Source: Pseudomonas sp. S31 (GTDB lineage Bacteria; Pseudomonadota; Gammaproteobacteria; Pseudomonadales; Pseudomonadaceae). From it: a DNA stretch of 64,000 nt. The notes under the pieces were generated by a model, which saw nothing but the letters and a program-made list of their open reading frames with translations, made no database searches and was not told the DNA's origin. The translations under genes and the position numbers were made by a program. Where the stretch lies: NCBI RefSeq assembly GCF_016648105.1, contig NZ_JACVVE010000001.1, forward strand, positions 186,001 to 250,000. Direction: 5' to 3'. Below, piece by piece: positions 54,953-63,386 of the stretch (positions are counted from its first letter, which is position 1; each line of letters begins with the position of its first letter).

Positions 54953-55867
54953 ATGAATCGAAACGACCTGCGTCGCGTAGACCTCAACCTGCTGATCGTG
55001 TTCGAAACCCTGATGCATGAGCGCAGCGTGACCCGTGCTGCCGAAAAACTCTTCCTCGGCCAGCCGGCGATCAGCGCAGCCTTGTCGCGCCTGCGCAACC
55101 TGTTCGACGACCCGCTGTTCGTGCGCACAGGCCGCAGCATGGAACCCTCGGCCCGTGCCCATGAAATCTTCGCCCTGCTGTCACCGGCGCTGGATTCGAT
55201 TTCCACTGCGGTCAGCCGCGCCGCCGAGTTCGACCCGGCGACCAGCAACGCGGTATTTCGTATCGGCCTGTCGGACGACGCCGAGTTCGCCCTGCTGCCG
55301 CAACTGCTCAAGCGCATCCGCGCCGAAGCGCCGGGCATCGTGCTGGTGGTGCGACGGGTCAACTACCTGTTGATGCCGACGCTGCTGGCCTCGGGTGAGA
55401 TCTCGGTGGGCGTCAGCTATACCAGTGAACTGCCAGCCAACGCCAAGCGCAAGGTACTGCGCCGGAGCAAGCCCAAGCTGCTGCGCGCCGACAGCATGCC
55501 GGGGAGCATCAGCCTGGACGACTTCTGTGCCCGGCCACATGCGCTGGTCTCGTTTGCCGGGGATCTGTCCGGGTTCATCGACGAGGCGCTCGAAGAGATC
55601 GGCCGCAAGCGCCATGTGGTGCTGGCGGTGCCGCAGTTCAATGGGTTGGGGAGTTTGCTCGCGGGGACCGACATCGTCGCCACCGTGCCGGACTATACGG
55701 CGGACGTGCTGACGGCTGCCGGCGGGTTGCGGGCTGAGGACTTGCCGATGGAAGTGCGTAGCTTCGAGTTGCACATGGCATGGCGGGGGGCGCAGGATAA
55801 TGATCCGGCGGAGCGGTGGTTGCGGTCGCGGATACAGATGTTCTTTGGGGATCCCGATAGCTTGTGA
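54953..55867 (+). CDS. LysR-family regulator divergent from the reductase
   Basis: Encodes 304 aa. The N-terminus LRRVDLNLLIVFETLMHERS, then VTRAAEKLFLGQPAISAALS is typical of the NahR/NodD-type LysR group, followed by a standard effector domain. The 197-bp divergent region with the reductase gene probably holds its binding site. Confidence 0.9.
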   Translation: MNRNDLRRVDLNLLIVFETLMHERSVTRAAEKLFLGQPAISAALSRLRNLFDDPLFVRTGRSMEPSARAHEIFALLSPALDSISTAVSRAAEFDPATSNAVFRIGLSDDAEFALLPQLLKRIRAEAPGIVLVVRRVNYLLMPTLLASGEISVGVSYTSELPANAKRKVLRRSKPKLLRADSMPGSISLDDFCARPHALVSFAGDLSGFIDEALEEIGRKRHVVLAVPQFNGLGSLLAGTDIVATVPDYTADVLTAAGGLRAEDLPMEVRSFELHMAWRGAQDNDPAERWLRSRIQMFFGDPDSL

Positions 55868-56099
55868 CTGAATTTCACCGAGATCCATAAACCCCAATAA
55901 AATCAGTATTTATTCTGGATTCAAGTCCAAGACCCTCCGTCGCACTCCAGTCATTTCCTACGCGCCTGCGGGTACATTTTTAGCAAGGGATGCCTGGCTA
56001 TTTCAGACCATCGCTAGCGAGCCGCTACCAGTCAATCGTAACGGCTCGACCGCAAGGGTTGCGACACAGGTAATGACCCGCGACGCCCAATCGACAGCG

Positions 56100-56585
56100 T
56101 TAGTGTTCGCCGGCCAGCGCATGTGCGCCCGCCACCGCGATCGGGTCATCGTGGGCACCGACCGGGGTGCTCACGCCCACCGCACCGATCACCTTGCCCT
56201 CTACCAGGATCGGCTGGCCGCCGGCCAGGGTGGTGATGTCCAGTGCCAGCAGCGACGGATGACCGTCGTTGACACGATTTTCAAAGTTCACGCTGGGGGC
56301 GCCAAACAGGGCCGACGCCTTGGCCTTGCGCATGGCAAGGTCCGCACTGATGGCGGTGGCGCCATCCATGCGACGGACCACGATGGGATAGCCGGCGTTG
56401 TCGACCACGGCGATCGAACCTACCCAGCCCTGTTGCTTGGCATACTGGTCGGCGGCCTGGGCGATGCGCTCGGCGGCGGCCAGGTCCAGTTGCCTGGTCG
56501 AAGGCAGCGCAACCTTGTCGGCGGCCTCGGCGGCACCGGCGACGCCCAGGACGAGCACGGCGGACAGCAGGAATCTTACGGACAT
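56100..56585 (-). CDS. Exported GlcG/HbpS-family (DUF336) protein
   Basis: Encodes 161 aa. A signal peptide (MSVRFLLSAVLVLGVAGAAE, cleaved near AEA-AD) is followed by a GlcG/HbpS domain (LDLAAAERIAQAADQYAKQQ, GSIAVVDNAGYPIVVRRMDG, GGQPILVEGKVIGAVGVS). HbpS-type proteins bind heme or cobalamin-like ligands, but no function is assigned here. It is the last gene of the dehydrogenase operon, 60 bp after the cytochrome c gene, and may help heme supply or maturation of that complex. Confidence 0.87.
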   Translation of the reverse strand: MSVRFLLSAVLVLGVAGAAEAADKVALPSTRQLDLAAAERIAQAADQYAKQQGWVGSIAVVDNAGYPIVVRRMDGATAISADLAMRKAKASALFGAPSVNFENRVNDGHPSLLALDITTLAGGQPILVEGKVIGAVGVSTPVGAHDDPIAVAGAHALAGEH

Positions 56586-56645
56586 GAGGTTCTCCTGATG
56601 ATGTAGCGAAAGCGCCCGGCATGCCGGGCACGTGACTGAAGGGCT

Positions 56646-57974
56646 TCAGCGCAACTTGGCCACTTGCGCGGCGGTGACCTGCACCTGGGAGTTACCGAAC
56701 TGCTTGAACAAGAAGGTGCTCAAGGTCGCCAACTGGGCATCGCTCAGGTTGGCGAAGCCAGGCATGAACACTTCCTGGTCATCGACCTTGCGGTGCACGC
56801 CGCGCAGCAATACCGACACCAGGTTGGTCGGTTCGGCTGCGCCCAGCACGCTATTGCCGAACAGCCGTGGGTATTCGCCCACGCCCTTGCCGGTGACCGC
56901 ATGGCAGGTGGCGCAGTTGGCGTTGAACATTACCTCGCCGCCCAACGCGTCGCTGTCCGGGTCGTATTGCGGATGTCTGGCGCGCAGCGTGGTGGTGCCG
57001 GTGTAGGCCTGGCCCTGGCCGGTGCGGGCCGGCGCGCTGCTCGGGGTGCCACTGACGGGCAGGTCCCGCAGGTAGGTGACCATGGCATGCAGGTCGGCGT
57101 CGGGCAGGTGGTTCAGGCTATTTTCCACCGCTTCGGCCATGGGGCCAGCAGCGTTGGCCTTGCCGTGCACCGCACCGGTCTTGAGGTAGGTGAACAGCTC
57201 CTCAGCGCTCCAACTGCCGATACCACTCTGGCCGCTGCTGATATCGTAGGCCTTCCACGTCCCCAGGTCGCCACCACCGAGGTTCGGATGGCTCAGGCCC
57301 TGGATGAAGTTACGCGGGGTGTGGCATTCGCCACAGTGCTCCAGGCTCTGTACCAGATAGGCGCCGCGGTTCCATTCATCGCTCTTGCCGGCCACCGGCA
57401 ACTGGCGGCCAGCCTGGAAGTTCATGACGTTCCAAAAGGCCATGGCCCAACGCTGGTTGAATGGAAACGCCATGGTGTTTTCCGGCGGCTTGCTATCGAT
57501 CGGCTCGATCGTGCGCAGGTAGGCGACCAGTGCCAGCGCGTCGTCGTCGGACATGCCGGTGTACGAGGTGTACGGCATGGCAGGGTACAGGCGCCGGCCG
57601 TGCTGGGAGATCCCGTTGCGCACGGAGCCGACGATCTCGGCGTCGGTGAAGGTGCCGATGCCGTTGACCGGGTCCTGGGTGATGTTGGTCGAGTACAGCT
57701 TGCCGAACGGCGTATCGAAGGCCATGCCGCCGGCGAAAGGTTTGCTCGCCTCGGAGGTGTGGCAGGCCACGCAGTCCGAGGCCAGAGCCACGGCGCGGCC
57801 GCGTTCGACCAACGCCGCGTTGTCCTGCCCGGGCTTGGCTATCGGCATGTCGATCTGCGATTGTTTCCAGATCACGCTGCCGGCGCCGACACCCACGGCG
57901 ACCGCCACGGCAAGGCCGGTCCAGACCAGCGCGCGCCAGCGAGCGCGGGCTTTTGTCGATCCTGTCTTGGTCAT
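56646..57974 (-). CDS. Tri-heme cytochrome c subunit of the GMC dehydrogenase
   Basis: Encodes 442 aa. An N-terminal membrane anchor or signal (~residues 12-32) is followed by three cytochrome c domains, each with a CxxCH motif: CVACH, CGECH and CATCH. This is the architecture of the membrane-bound cytochrome subunit of gluconate, sorbitol and alcohol dehydrogenases, which accepts electrons from the FAD subunit and passes them to ubiquinone. The gene lies 13 bp downstream of the FAD subunit gene. Confidence 0.94.
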   Translation of the reverse strand: MTKTGSTKARARWRALVWTGLAVAVAVGVGAGSVIWKQSQIDMPIAKPGQDNAALVERGRAVALASDCVACHTSEASKPFAGGMAFDTPFGKLYSTNITQDPVNGIGTFTDAEIVGSVRNGISQHGRRLYPAMPYTSYTGMSDDDALALVAYLRTIEPIDSKPPENTMAFPFNQRWAMAFWNVMNFQAGRQLPVAGKSDEWNRGAYLVQSLEHCGECHTPRNFIQGLSHPNLGGGDLGTWKAYDISSGQSGIGSWSAEELFTYLKTGAVHGKANAAGPMAEAVENSLNHLPDADLHAMVTYLRDLPVSGTPSSAPARTGQGQAYTGTTTLRARHPQYDPDSDALGGEVMFNANCATCHAVTGKGVGEYPRLFGNSVLGAAEPTNLVSVLLRGVHRKVDDQEVFMPGFANLSDAQLATLSTFLFKQFGNSQVQVTAAQVAKLR

Positions 57975-57987
57975 CTTGCGTAGGTCC

Positions 57988-59613
57988 TCACACCGAAGCC
58001 TTGATGATGCTGTCGGCGGCCAGCAGCGACAGCGCCACCCCGGTCAGCGTCGAGTTGACCAGCGCAGCGGTCGGCATCACGCCGGTGCCGCCGAAGTACA
58101 GGTTCTCGTGGTCGTGGGCCTGGGCCAGCTTGTTGCACACCGAAGTGTGCGGGTCGCTGCCCATGCTCAAGGTGCCGGTGATGTGCTGGCTGTTGGTGTA
58201 CTGGCCACGCTCGGAGAACTTCACCTCGGTGCCGCCGGAGGCCTTCACGCAGTCGGCGAAGTGCTCGCGACAGACGTCATAGCCACGGTGCACGTACTCG
58301 GGGAAGCGGTAGTGGATCTCCATCCTGGGGATGCCCCAGGCGTCCTTCTGATCGCTCAGGACGATACGGTTCTCCGGGTCTGGCAGCATCTCGAACATCG
58401 ATTTGAGTAGCACGAAGCGTTCGCCGTCGCGCTTGATCTTCTCGTTCAGCTCCTTGCCGTAGTAACCCTGGGCCAGGTACTTCTCGGTCAGGTAACGGGT
58501 CGGGTTGTCGTTATGCACGTCGATGCGCAAGGCCGAACGCTCGCTGCGGAAAGCACCATCGCGGGTGTTGTTGATGCTGCCCGGGCACATCGGGCCACGA
58601 CCGACGTACAGTGGCTCGTCCGCCAGGTATTCCACGGCGCTGGCCGGGTGGTCCATCAGGCGGCGACCGACCTGGTCGGTGGCGTTGGCCACGCCGTTGG
58701 GGTTGCGCTCATCCTTGGACATCAATAGGACCTTGACGCTTTCCATGGCATTGGCAGTGAGCAGGAAGTGCTTGCCGGTAACCCGGTGGACTTCTTTGTT
58801 CTGGTCGATGAAGTGGGCGGCGACGATGCGGTTGCCCTCCCCGGTCTCGAGCTTGAACACCACCGCGTTGCTGATCAGGTTCAGCCCCAGACCTTGGGCG
58901 CGGCGCACCGACATGCTGCCGTTGTACTGGGCACCGATCGGGCAGATCGGCATGCAGTTGTTGTTACCGCAGCAGGCCGGGCGATCGTCGTAGGTGGTGC
59001 TGTTGCGCGCCTGTGGGCCAGGCAGCAGTTCCAGGCCGACCGACTCGTAGCGCTGGCGCAGGCGCTCGAAGGCGTAGGGCAGAGGCAGGACGTCCATGGG
59101 GTACGGCATCGAGCGCGGCGAGCCGTAGTCACCGGCCAACGCACCGCCACCAGAAACCCCCATCTCGATCTCCGCTTCGCAGTAGTAGGGCTCGAGGTCG
59201 TCGTAGCCGATCGGCCAGTCGACCGACTGGCCGTACAGGGACTGCATGCGGAAATCGTTGGGGATCAGGCGCCAGGCCTGGCCCGCCCAGTGCCAGGTGG
59301 TACCGCCCACGCCGCGGATGTATTGCGCGGTGTAGGGGGCCGGGCCCTTCTGGATCAGGTAGCCGTTGTCGTGGGGAACGAAGTTCGGATGGGGTGCCCA
59401 TGGCATCATCGGGTATGGCGCCATGTGGTTGTTCTTGTAGGCGCCATTGCGGTAGTTGGACACCAGCATGCCCTGATCCAACGGTGCGCCGGCTTCGAGC
59501 ATCAGCACCGACAGGCCCTTGCGCAACAGCTTGACGGCAGCGGCGCCACCAGCGGCACCGGCACCGATGATGACCACATCGGCCGACATTGGGGAGGAAT
59601 TCGAATCAGGCAT
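57988..59613 (-). CDS. GMC-family FAD dehydrogenase, large subunit (gluconate 2-dehydrogenase type)
   Basis: Encodes 541 aa. The N-terminal FAD site VVIIGAGAAGGAAAVKLLRK is near residue 12, and the C-terminal GMC motifs include TGTLSMGSDPHTSVCNK (probable catalytic His) and NLYFGGTGVMPTAALVNSTL. A cluster of cysteines (ACCGNNNCMPICPIG) near residue 220 is characteristic of this subfamily and may bind an iron-sulfur cluster. The ATG at 59613 overlaps the small-subunit stop by 8 bp; the frame upstream is spurious. It is probably exported as a complex with the Tat-targeted small subunit. The substrate, a sugar acid or polyol, is not certain. Confidence 0.92.
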   Translation of the reverse strand: MPDSNSSPMSADVVIIGAGAAGGAAAVKLLRKGLSVLMLEAGAPLDQGMLVSNYRNGAYKNNHMAPYPMMPWAPHPNFVPHDNGYLIQKGPAPYTAQYIRGVGGTTWHWAGQAWRLIPNDFRMQSLYGQSVDWPIGYDDLEPYYCEAEIEMGVSGGGALAGDYGSPRSMPYPMDVLPLPYAFERLRQRYESVGLELLPGPQARNSTTYDDRPACCGNNNCMPICPIGAQYNGSMSVRRAQGLGLNLISNAVVFKLETGEGNRIVAAHFIDQNKEVHRVTGKHFLLTANAMESVKVLLMSKDERNPNGVANATDQVGRRLMDHPASAVEYLADEPLYVGRGPMCPGSINNTRDGAFRSERSALRIDVHNDNPTRYLTEKYLAQGYYGKELNEKIKRDGERFVLLKSMFEMLPDPENRIVLSDQKDAWGIPRMEIHYRFPEYVHRGYDVCREHFADCVKASGGTEVKFSERGQYTNSQHITGTLSMGSDPHTSVCNKLAQAHDHENLYFGGTGVMPTAALVNSTLTGVALSLLAADSIIKASV

Positions 59614-60151
59614 GGCGTTCAGTATCTTTTTGCAGTGCGTAGGCAGGAGGATCGACCCAGAAGTTCGGACTTCCGGTGCAGTAGCTCGGGGGCTCGACGA
59701 AATCGGACACCGCCTGGTAGGCCACCACGCTCTCGAAAGCGACGCACTCACGCGTCCCTTCTGCGTCGTCGACGGTGCCCAGGTACAGCGCAGTGTTCAG
59801 GCGCAGGAACAGGCTCTTGAGGTCCGGGCTTTTGCTGGTCAGCAATTGCAGCCGCTCGGCGGGAGTATCCAAGGCGGACAGTTCGGGTAACGCTGCCAGC
59901 AACTTCTCGGCCAACTGGTCGAGGCCTGGAAGTGTCAGCTGAAGTTTCTGGTGCACGAGGTTGACCAGTTCGCGATCGACGCCGATCTGGCCGGAAAGTT
60001 GATCAGCCAGGGATACGAAAGGGACCGGAGCAGCAGGGATATCGAGTGCGCCGCCAGCCGCCAGGGCCTTGGGCAAAAGTGTGGGCGCACCCAGTGCCAG
60101 CAACATTGCGCCGGCGCCGCTGGAGACAAAGAAATCTCGTCTACTGAGCAT
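59606..60151 (-). CDS. Tat-exported small subunit of the GMC dehydrogenase (subunit 3 family)
   Basis: Encodes 181 aa of the gluconate 2-dehydrogenase subunit 3 family. The N-terminus carries a twin-arginine signal (MLSRRDFFVSSGAGAMLLAL, ending ALAAGG). It is needed to export and stabilise the FAD subunit, which has no signal peptide of its own and travels with it. It is the first gene of the operon small subunit - FAD subunit - cytochrome c - GlcG/HbpS-like. Confidence 0.92.
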   Translation of the reverse strand: MLSRRDFFVSSGAGAMLLALGAPTLLPKALAAGGALDIPAAPVPFVSLADQLSGQIGVDRELVNLVHQKLQLTLPGLDQLAEKLLAALPELSALDTPAERLQLLTSKSPDLKSLFLRLNTALYLGTVDDAEGTRECVAFESVVAYQAVSDFVEPPSYCTGSPNFWVDPPAYALQKDTERHA

Positions 60152-60460
60152 GGGAAGTTCCTATGAATGAAAAGCTGCCCAAGCGGAATCGGCACATGCC
60201 CCTCCTGCTGAGCGGCGCCACCGTAGCATATGTTACTAAATATGTAGTTAATTTTTTAAGCACTGAAACGCGCCGTCTAGAGCGGCACGAACGCATCAGA
60301 ATTAGACCTAAGGCGGATGGTTATCGAATGGAAAACGGGTTAATGAAAAGGGGCTTCGAGCGTGGTGCACAAGGCACTGCGCATCCACGCCAGCGTACTT
60401 TGCACGCTCGATAACCGCACACTTTCGTGTGGGTCGCCCCTCGAACAACCCCTACCCAGG
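60152..60460. other. Intergenic region upstream of the dehydrogenase operon
   Basis: This 309-bp region, AT-rich around 60228-60265, should contain the promoter of the dehydrogenase operon and the 3' end of the TIM-barrel gene. No coding sequence, RNA or strong hairpin was recognised. Confidence 0.5.
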
Positions 60461-61264
60461 CTAAAAATACGCTCGACGGCCGTTCAACCAGGCCCGGGTT
60501 ACCCGTGCCGCCGCTTGCAGCCGCTGTTCTGCGGGCAGCCGGGCTGATGGCACTTCGACGCTCAAGCATAGGTCTGCGGGCAAGGCCGCGAGCAACTGCG
60601 CCAACGGCAGGTGCCCTTCACCTGGCAGCAAGCGGCCCTCGCGCGCTTCCTGGATGATCAACTCGTCTGCCGGCGCCTGCAGCGGTGCATCACATAACTG
60701 CGCGGCTCGCAAAAGACGTGGATCCAGCTGGGCGATATCAGCCACGTGTCCACCCGAGCGGAACAGATGCAAGGCGTCGACCAGCACGGCGCCATTGCCC
60801 TGCCCCGCCGCAGTCACCACTGCGACGGCCTGCTGCAGGTTCGCCACCGGCCGCCAACGCATGAATTCCAGATCCACCCGCAAGCCATGGCAGCGCGCCA
60901 GTTCACACAATGCCGCGAAATTGCCGGTCAACCGCGCGACATCCTCGTCATCGCCAGACACGGTCAGACTCACGGCCCCCAGCTCGGCACCAGCGGCCAA
61001 CAGCGCTTCGTAGTCATCGACTCGTGTCTGCGCCGTCAACGAAACGAACTCGATGTCCGCGACACGCACCCCTTCTCCCGTCAGCACAGTCCGCAGTTCC
61101 CGCAGCCCCTGGCTACCGGCCGCGAGCGGATAGGCCAGCGCCCCTGGCAGCACCGGGTGCAGGCGTAATCCCACCGCGCTGAAGCCGGCGCGGCCCGCCT
61201 CGCGTACCAACTTCACCGGCGCCAGATCCAGCGCCGTCAGGTGCGCCACGCCCGGGCCATTCAA
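60461..61264 (-). CDS. Sugar phosphate isomerase/epimerase-like TIM-barrel protein
   Basis: Encodes about 267 aa from a TTG at 61264 that has GGAGG eight bases upstream and overlaps the SDR stop (TTGA); a GTG at 61249 is the alternative. The protein has the pattern of the xylose isomerase-like TIM-barrel superfamily: GFSAVGLRLHPVLPG, VADIEFVSLT, VDLEFMRWRPVANLQQAVAV, AVLVDALHLFRSGG and EGRLLPGEGHLPLAQLLAAL. The conserved Glu, Asp and His residues for metal binding are there. The substrate is unknown. It is the last gene of the operon. Confidence 0.85.
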   Translation of the reverse strand: MNGPGVAHLTALDLAPVKLVREAGRAGFSAVGLRLHPVLPGALAYPLAAGSQGLRELRTVLTGEGVRVADIEFVSLTAQTRVDDYEALLAAGAELGAVSLTVSGDDEDVARLTGNFAALCELARCHGLRVDLEFMRWRPVANLQQAVAVVTAAGQGNGAVLVDALHLFRSGGHVADIAQLDPRLLRAAQLCDAPLQAPADELIIQEAREGRLLPGEGHLPLAQLLAALPADLCLSVEVPSARLPAEQRLQAAARVTRAWLNGRRAYF

Positions 61265-62001
61265 TAGGTGGCCCTCCCCCCGCTGAGGTCGAACACGAAG
61301 CCCGTAGTGAAGCTGCACTCGGGCCCGGCGATCCAGCTGACCATGTTGGCGATCTCCTCGGCCTTGAGGAAGCGCCCCATAGGAATCTTGGCCTTGCTCG
61401 CGGCAATATGCTCGGCGGTCATCTCGGCCATCAGCGGTGTCTCGACCATGGCCGGTGCCACGCAGTTCAGCAGCACACCGTCCTGCGCCAGCTCCTTGGC
61501 CGCCGCCTTGGTGAAGGCGATGACCCCGGCCTTGGCCGCCGAATAGGCGCAAATGTATTGCACCCCATCCTTGCCGGCCATGGAGGCGATATTGACGATG
61601 CGCCCATAGCCACGTTCGCGCATGTGCGGTATAGCGGTACGGCAGCAATAGAACACACCGTTCAGGTCGATGGCGATGACTTTGTCCCAAGCCTCCGGCG
61701 GGTACTCCCACGATGCCACTACCGGGCCATTGATACCGGCGTTGTTGACCAGGATCTGTACTTGCCCCAGGCGCGCCAGCGCTTGGGCGAATGCCGCTTC
61801 CACCGAGGCCAGCGACGACACATCGACCGCCTGGCGTAGCACTGGTTCGAAGCCATTCTCGGCGGCGTCCCAGTCGTCGACGGCGAGGTCCCAGATCACT
61901 ACCTGGGCGCCAGCGGCATGCAGCCGCTGGGCGATCGCCAGGCCGATGCCACGCATGCCACCGGTCACGATCGCGGTCTGGCCTTGCAAGTACTGGCTCA
62001 T
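61261..62001 (-). CDS. Short-chain dehydrogenase/reductase (sugar or sugar-acid type)
   Basis: Encodes 246 aa of the classical SDR family. TGGMRGIG cofactor site, NNAGINGP, NIASMAGKDG (Ser) and YSAAK catalytic motifs are present; the C-terminus is GFVFDLSGGRATY. The Asp after strand beta2 (VVIWDLAV) suggests NAD preference. Position between an MFS carrier and a TIM-barrel isomerase, with an amidohydrolase upstream, suggests a sugar or sugar-acid dehydrogenase. It overlaps the MFS gene by 4 bp. Confidence 0.88.
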   Translation of the reverse strand: MSQYLQGQTAIVTGGMRGIGLAIAQRLHAAGAQVVIWDLAVDDWDAAENGFEPVLRQAVDVSSLASVEAAFAQALARLGQVQILVNNAGINGPVVASWEYPPEAWDKVIAIDLNGVFYCCRTAIPHMRERGYGRIVNIASMAGKDGVQYICAYSAAKAGVIAFTKAAAKELAQDGVLLNCVAPAMVETPLMAEMTAEHIAASKAKIPMGRFLKAEEIANMVSWIAGPECSFTTGFVFDLSGGRATY

Positions 62002-63347
62002 TGTTTAGCTCCATTTTCGACAGAAGGGATATCCGGCAAACGACGCAGGTCGCTGACCATGAACAGGTAGCACAGCGCACCGAGCACGGTGATCGACGAC
62101 ACGAACGCCAGGGCCCAGACGAACGAGCCGGTCAGCGAAACGATGACGCCGATGGTCAACGGGGTGACGATGCCCGCCGCGTTGGCGAACAGGTTGAACA
62201 GGCCACCACTGAGGCCCAGCAAACCTTTGGGTGCGATATCGGAAACGATCATCCAGGCCAGCGCCGACATGCCCTGGGCGAAGTAAGCGACGCACAGGAT
62301 GGCGATGACCAGTGTGTCGGACTCGACATAGTTGGCCAGCACGATCACCGAAGCGGTGAGCAGTCCGGCGATCACCGGCAGCTTGCGCGCCACGTTCAGC
62401 GAATAACCACGGCGCAGCAAGGCGTCGGACAGCCAGCCACCGACCAGCGTACCCAGCGAGGCGGCAATGAAAGGCAACACCGCCACCCAGCCGACCTTGA
62501 GCCAAGGCATGTGCCGCTCGGTCACGAGGTAGGTGGGGAACCAGGTCAGGAAGAACACGTTGGTGGAGTTACAGGCGAACTGGCCCAGGCAAATGCCCAG
62601 CATGTTACGGTGCTTGAGCAATGCCGGGATCTGCGACCAGCGGAACACCGTGGCTTTCTGTCCACCGTCAACCACCCCACCACCGGCGGCGATGTAGTCG
62701 AGTTCGGCCTGGTTGGCCGTGGTCGACTGGTGTGGCTCATGGTACTTGCGCCACCACAGCAGGCCATAGACGATGCCCAGCAAACCAACGGCCAGCAGCA
62801 GGAATCGCCAGCCATAGGCATGCAGCACCCAGAACAGCAGTGGCGTCAGAAATGCCAACCCAGTGTACTCGGCGAAGGTATAGATACCCGTCGCCCTGGC
62901 CCGCTCGCTCTGCGGGAACCAGGTGGCTACCACCCGGCTGTTGGTGGGGAAGCACGGAGCTTCGGTCGCCCCCACCAGAAAACGCATCCCCAGCAACGAC
63001 AGAAAGCCCTGCGCCAGCCCCTGCAGGCCAGTGAACAACGACCACAAGGTCAGCGCCAGCCAATAGGTGAGCTTGGTACCCAGCCGGTCGATCAGGATGC
63101 CGCCCGGTATCTGCGCGGCGGCGTAGGTCCACGAGAAGGCGGAGAAGATCACCCCCATCATCGCCGCGTTCAAGCCCAGGTCGGCACTGATGCTGGGCGC
63201 AGCAATGCCCATCACACTGCGGTCGAGGTAGTTGATCATGGTGCCACCGGAAATCAGCGCCAGGATCATGAAGCGGGTACGGGTACGTTGCTGCACGCGC
63301 GCCGGGGTATCGAACCTCCCGAGGCTGGCATTCTGGTCAGTATTCAT
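61998..63347 (-). CDS. MFS transporter of the anion:cation symporter type
   Basis: Encodes 449 aa with 12 expected membrane segments. TMINYLDRSVMGIAAPSISA in helix 1, QIPGGILIDRLGTKLTYWLA (motif A) and LVGATEAPCFPTNSRVVATW are typical of the sugar-acid (glucarate, galactonate) and phthalate symporters. A Hfq/Crc-like motif lies 14 nt before its start. It is translationally coupled to the SDR gene. Confidence 0.92.
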   Translation of the reverse strand: MNTDQNASLGRFDTPARVQQRTRTRFMILALISGGTMINYLDRSVMGIAAPSISADLGLNAAMMGVIFSAFSWTYAAAQIPGGILIDRLGTKLTYWLALTLWSLFTGLQGLAQGFLSLLGMRFLVGATEAPCFPTNSRVVATWFPQSERARATGIYTFAEYTGLAFLTPLLFWVLHAYGWRFLLLAVGLLGIVYGLLWWRKYHEPHQSTTANQAELDYIAAGGGVVDGGQKATVFRWSQIPALLKHRNMLGICLGQFACNSTNVFFLTWFPTYLVTERHMPWLKVGWVAVLPFIAASLGTLVGGWLSDALLRRGYSLNVARKLPVIAGLLTASVIVLANYVESDTLVIAILCVAYFAQGMSALAWMIVSDIAPKGLLGLSGGLFNLFANAAGIVTPLTIGVIVSLTGSFVWALAFVSSITVLGALCYLFMVSDLRRLPDIPSVENGAKQ

Positions 63348-63360
63348 GACGGGTGCTCTC

Positions 63361-63368
63361 TTGTTATT
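63361..63368 (-). promoter_or_regulatory. Hfq/Crc-type motif before the sugar-acid MFS start
   Basis: On the minus strand AATAACAA fits AAYAAYAA exactly and is immediately upstream of the Shine-Dalgarno (GAGAG) of the MFS gene. Catabolite repression of translation is inferred. Confidence 0.5.
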
Positions 63369-63386
63369 GGAATGGCAAAAACGGGG

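Noticed and set aside
60461..62080. One 539-residue protein on the minus strand
   Set aside because: The part above 61264 is out of frame with, and covered by, the clear SDR gene. Only the TIM-barrel part from the TTG at 61264 looks like protein.
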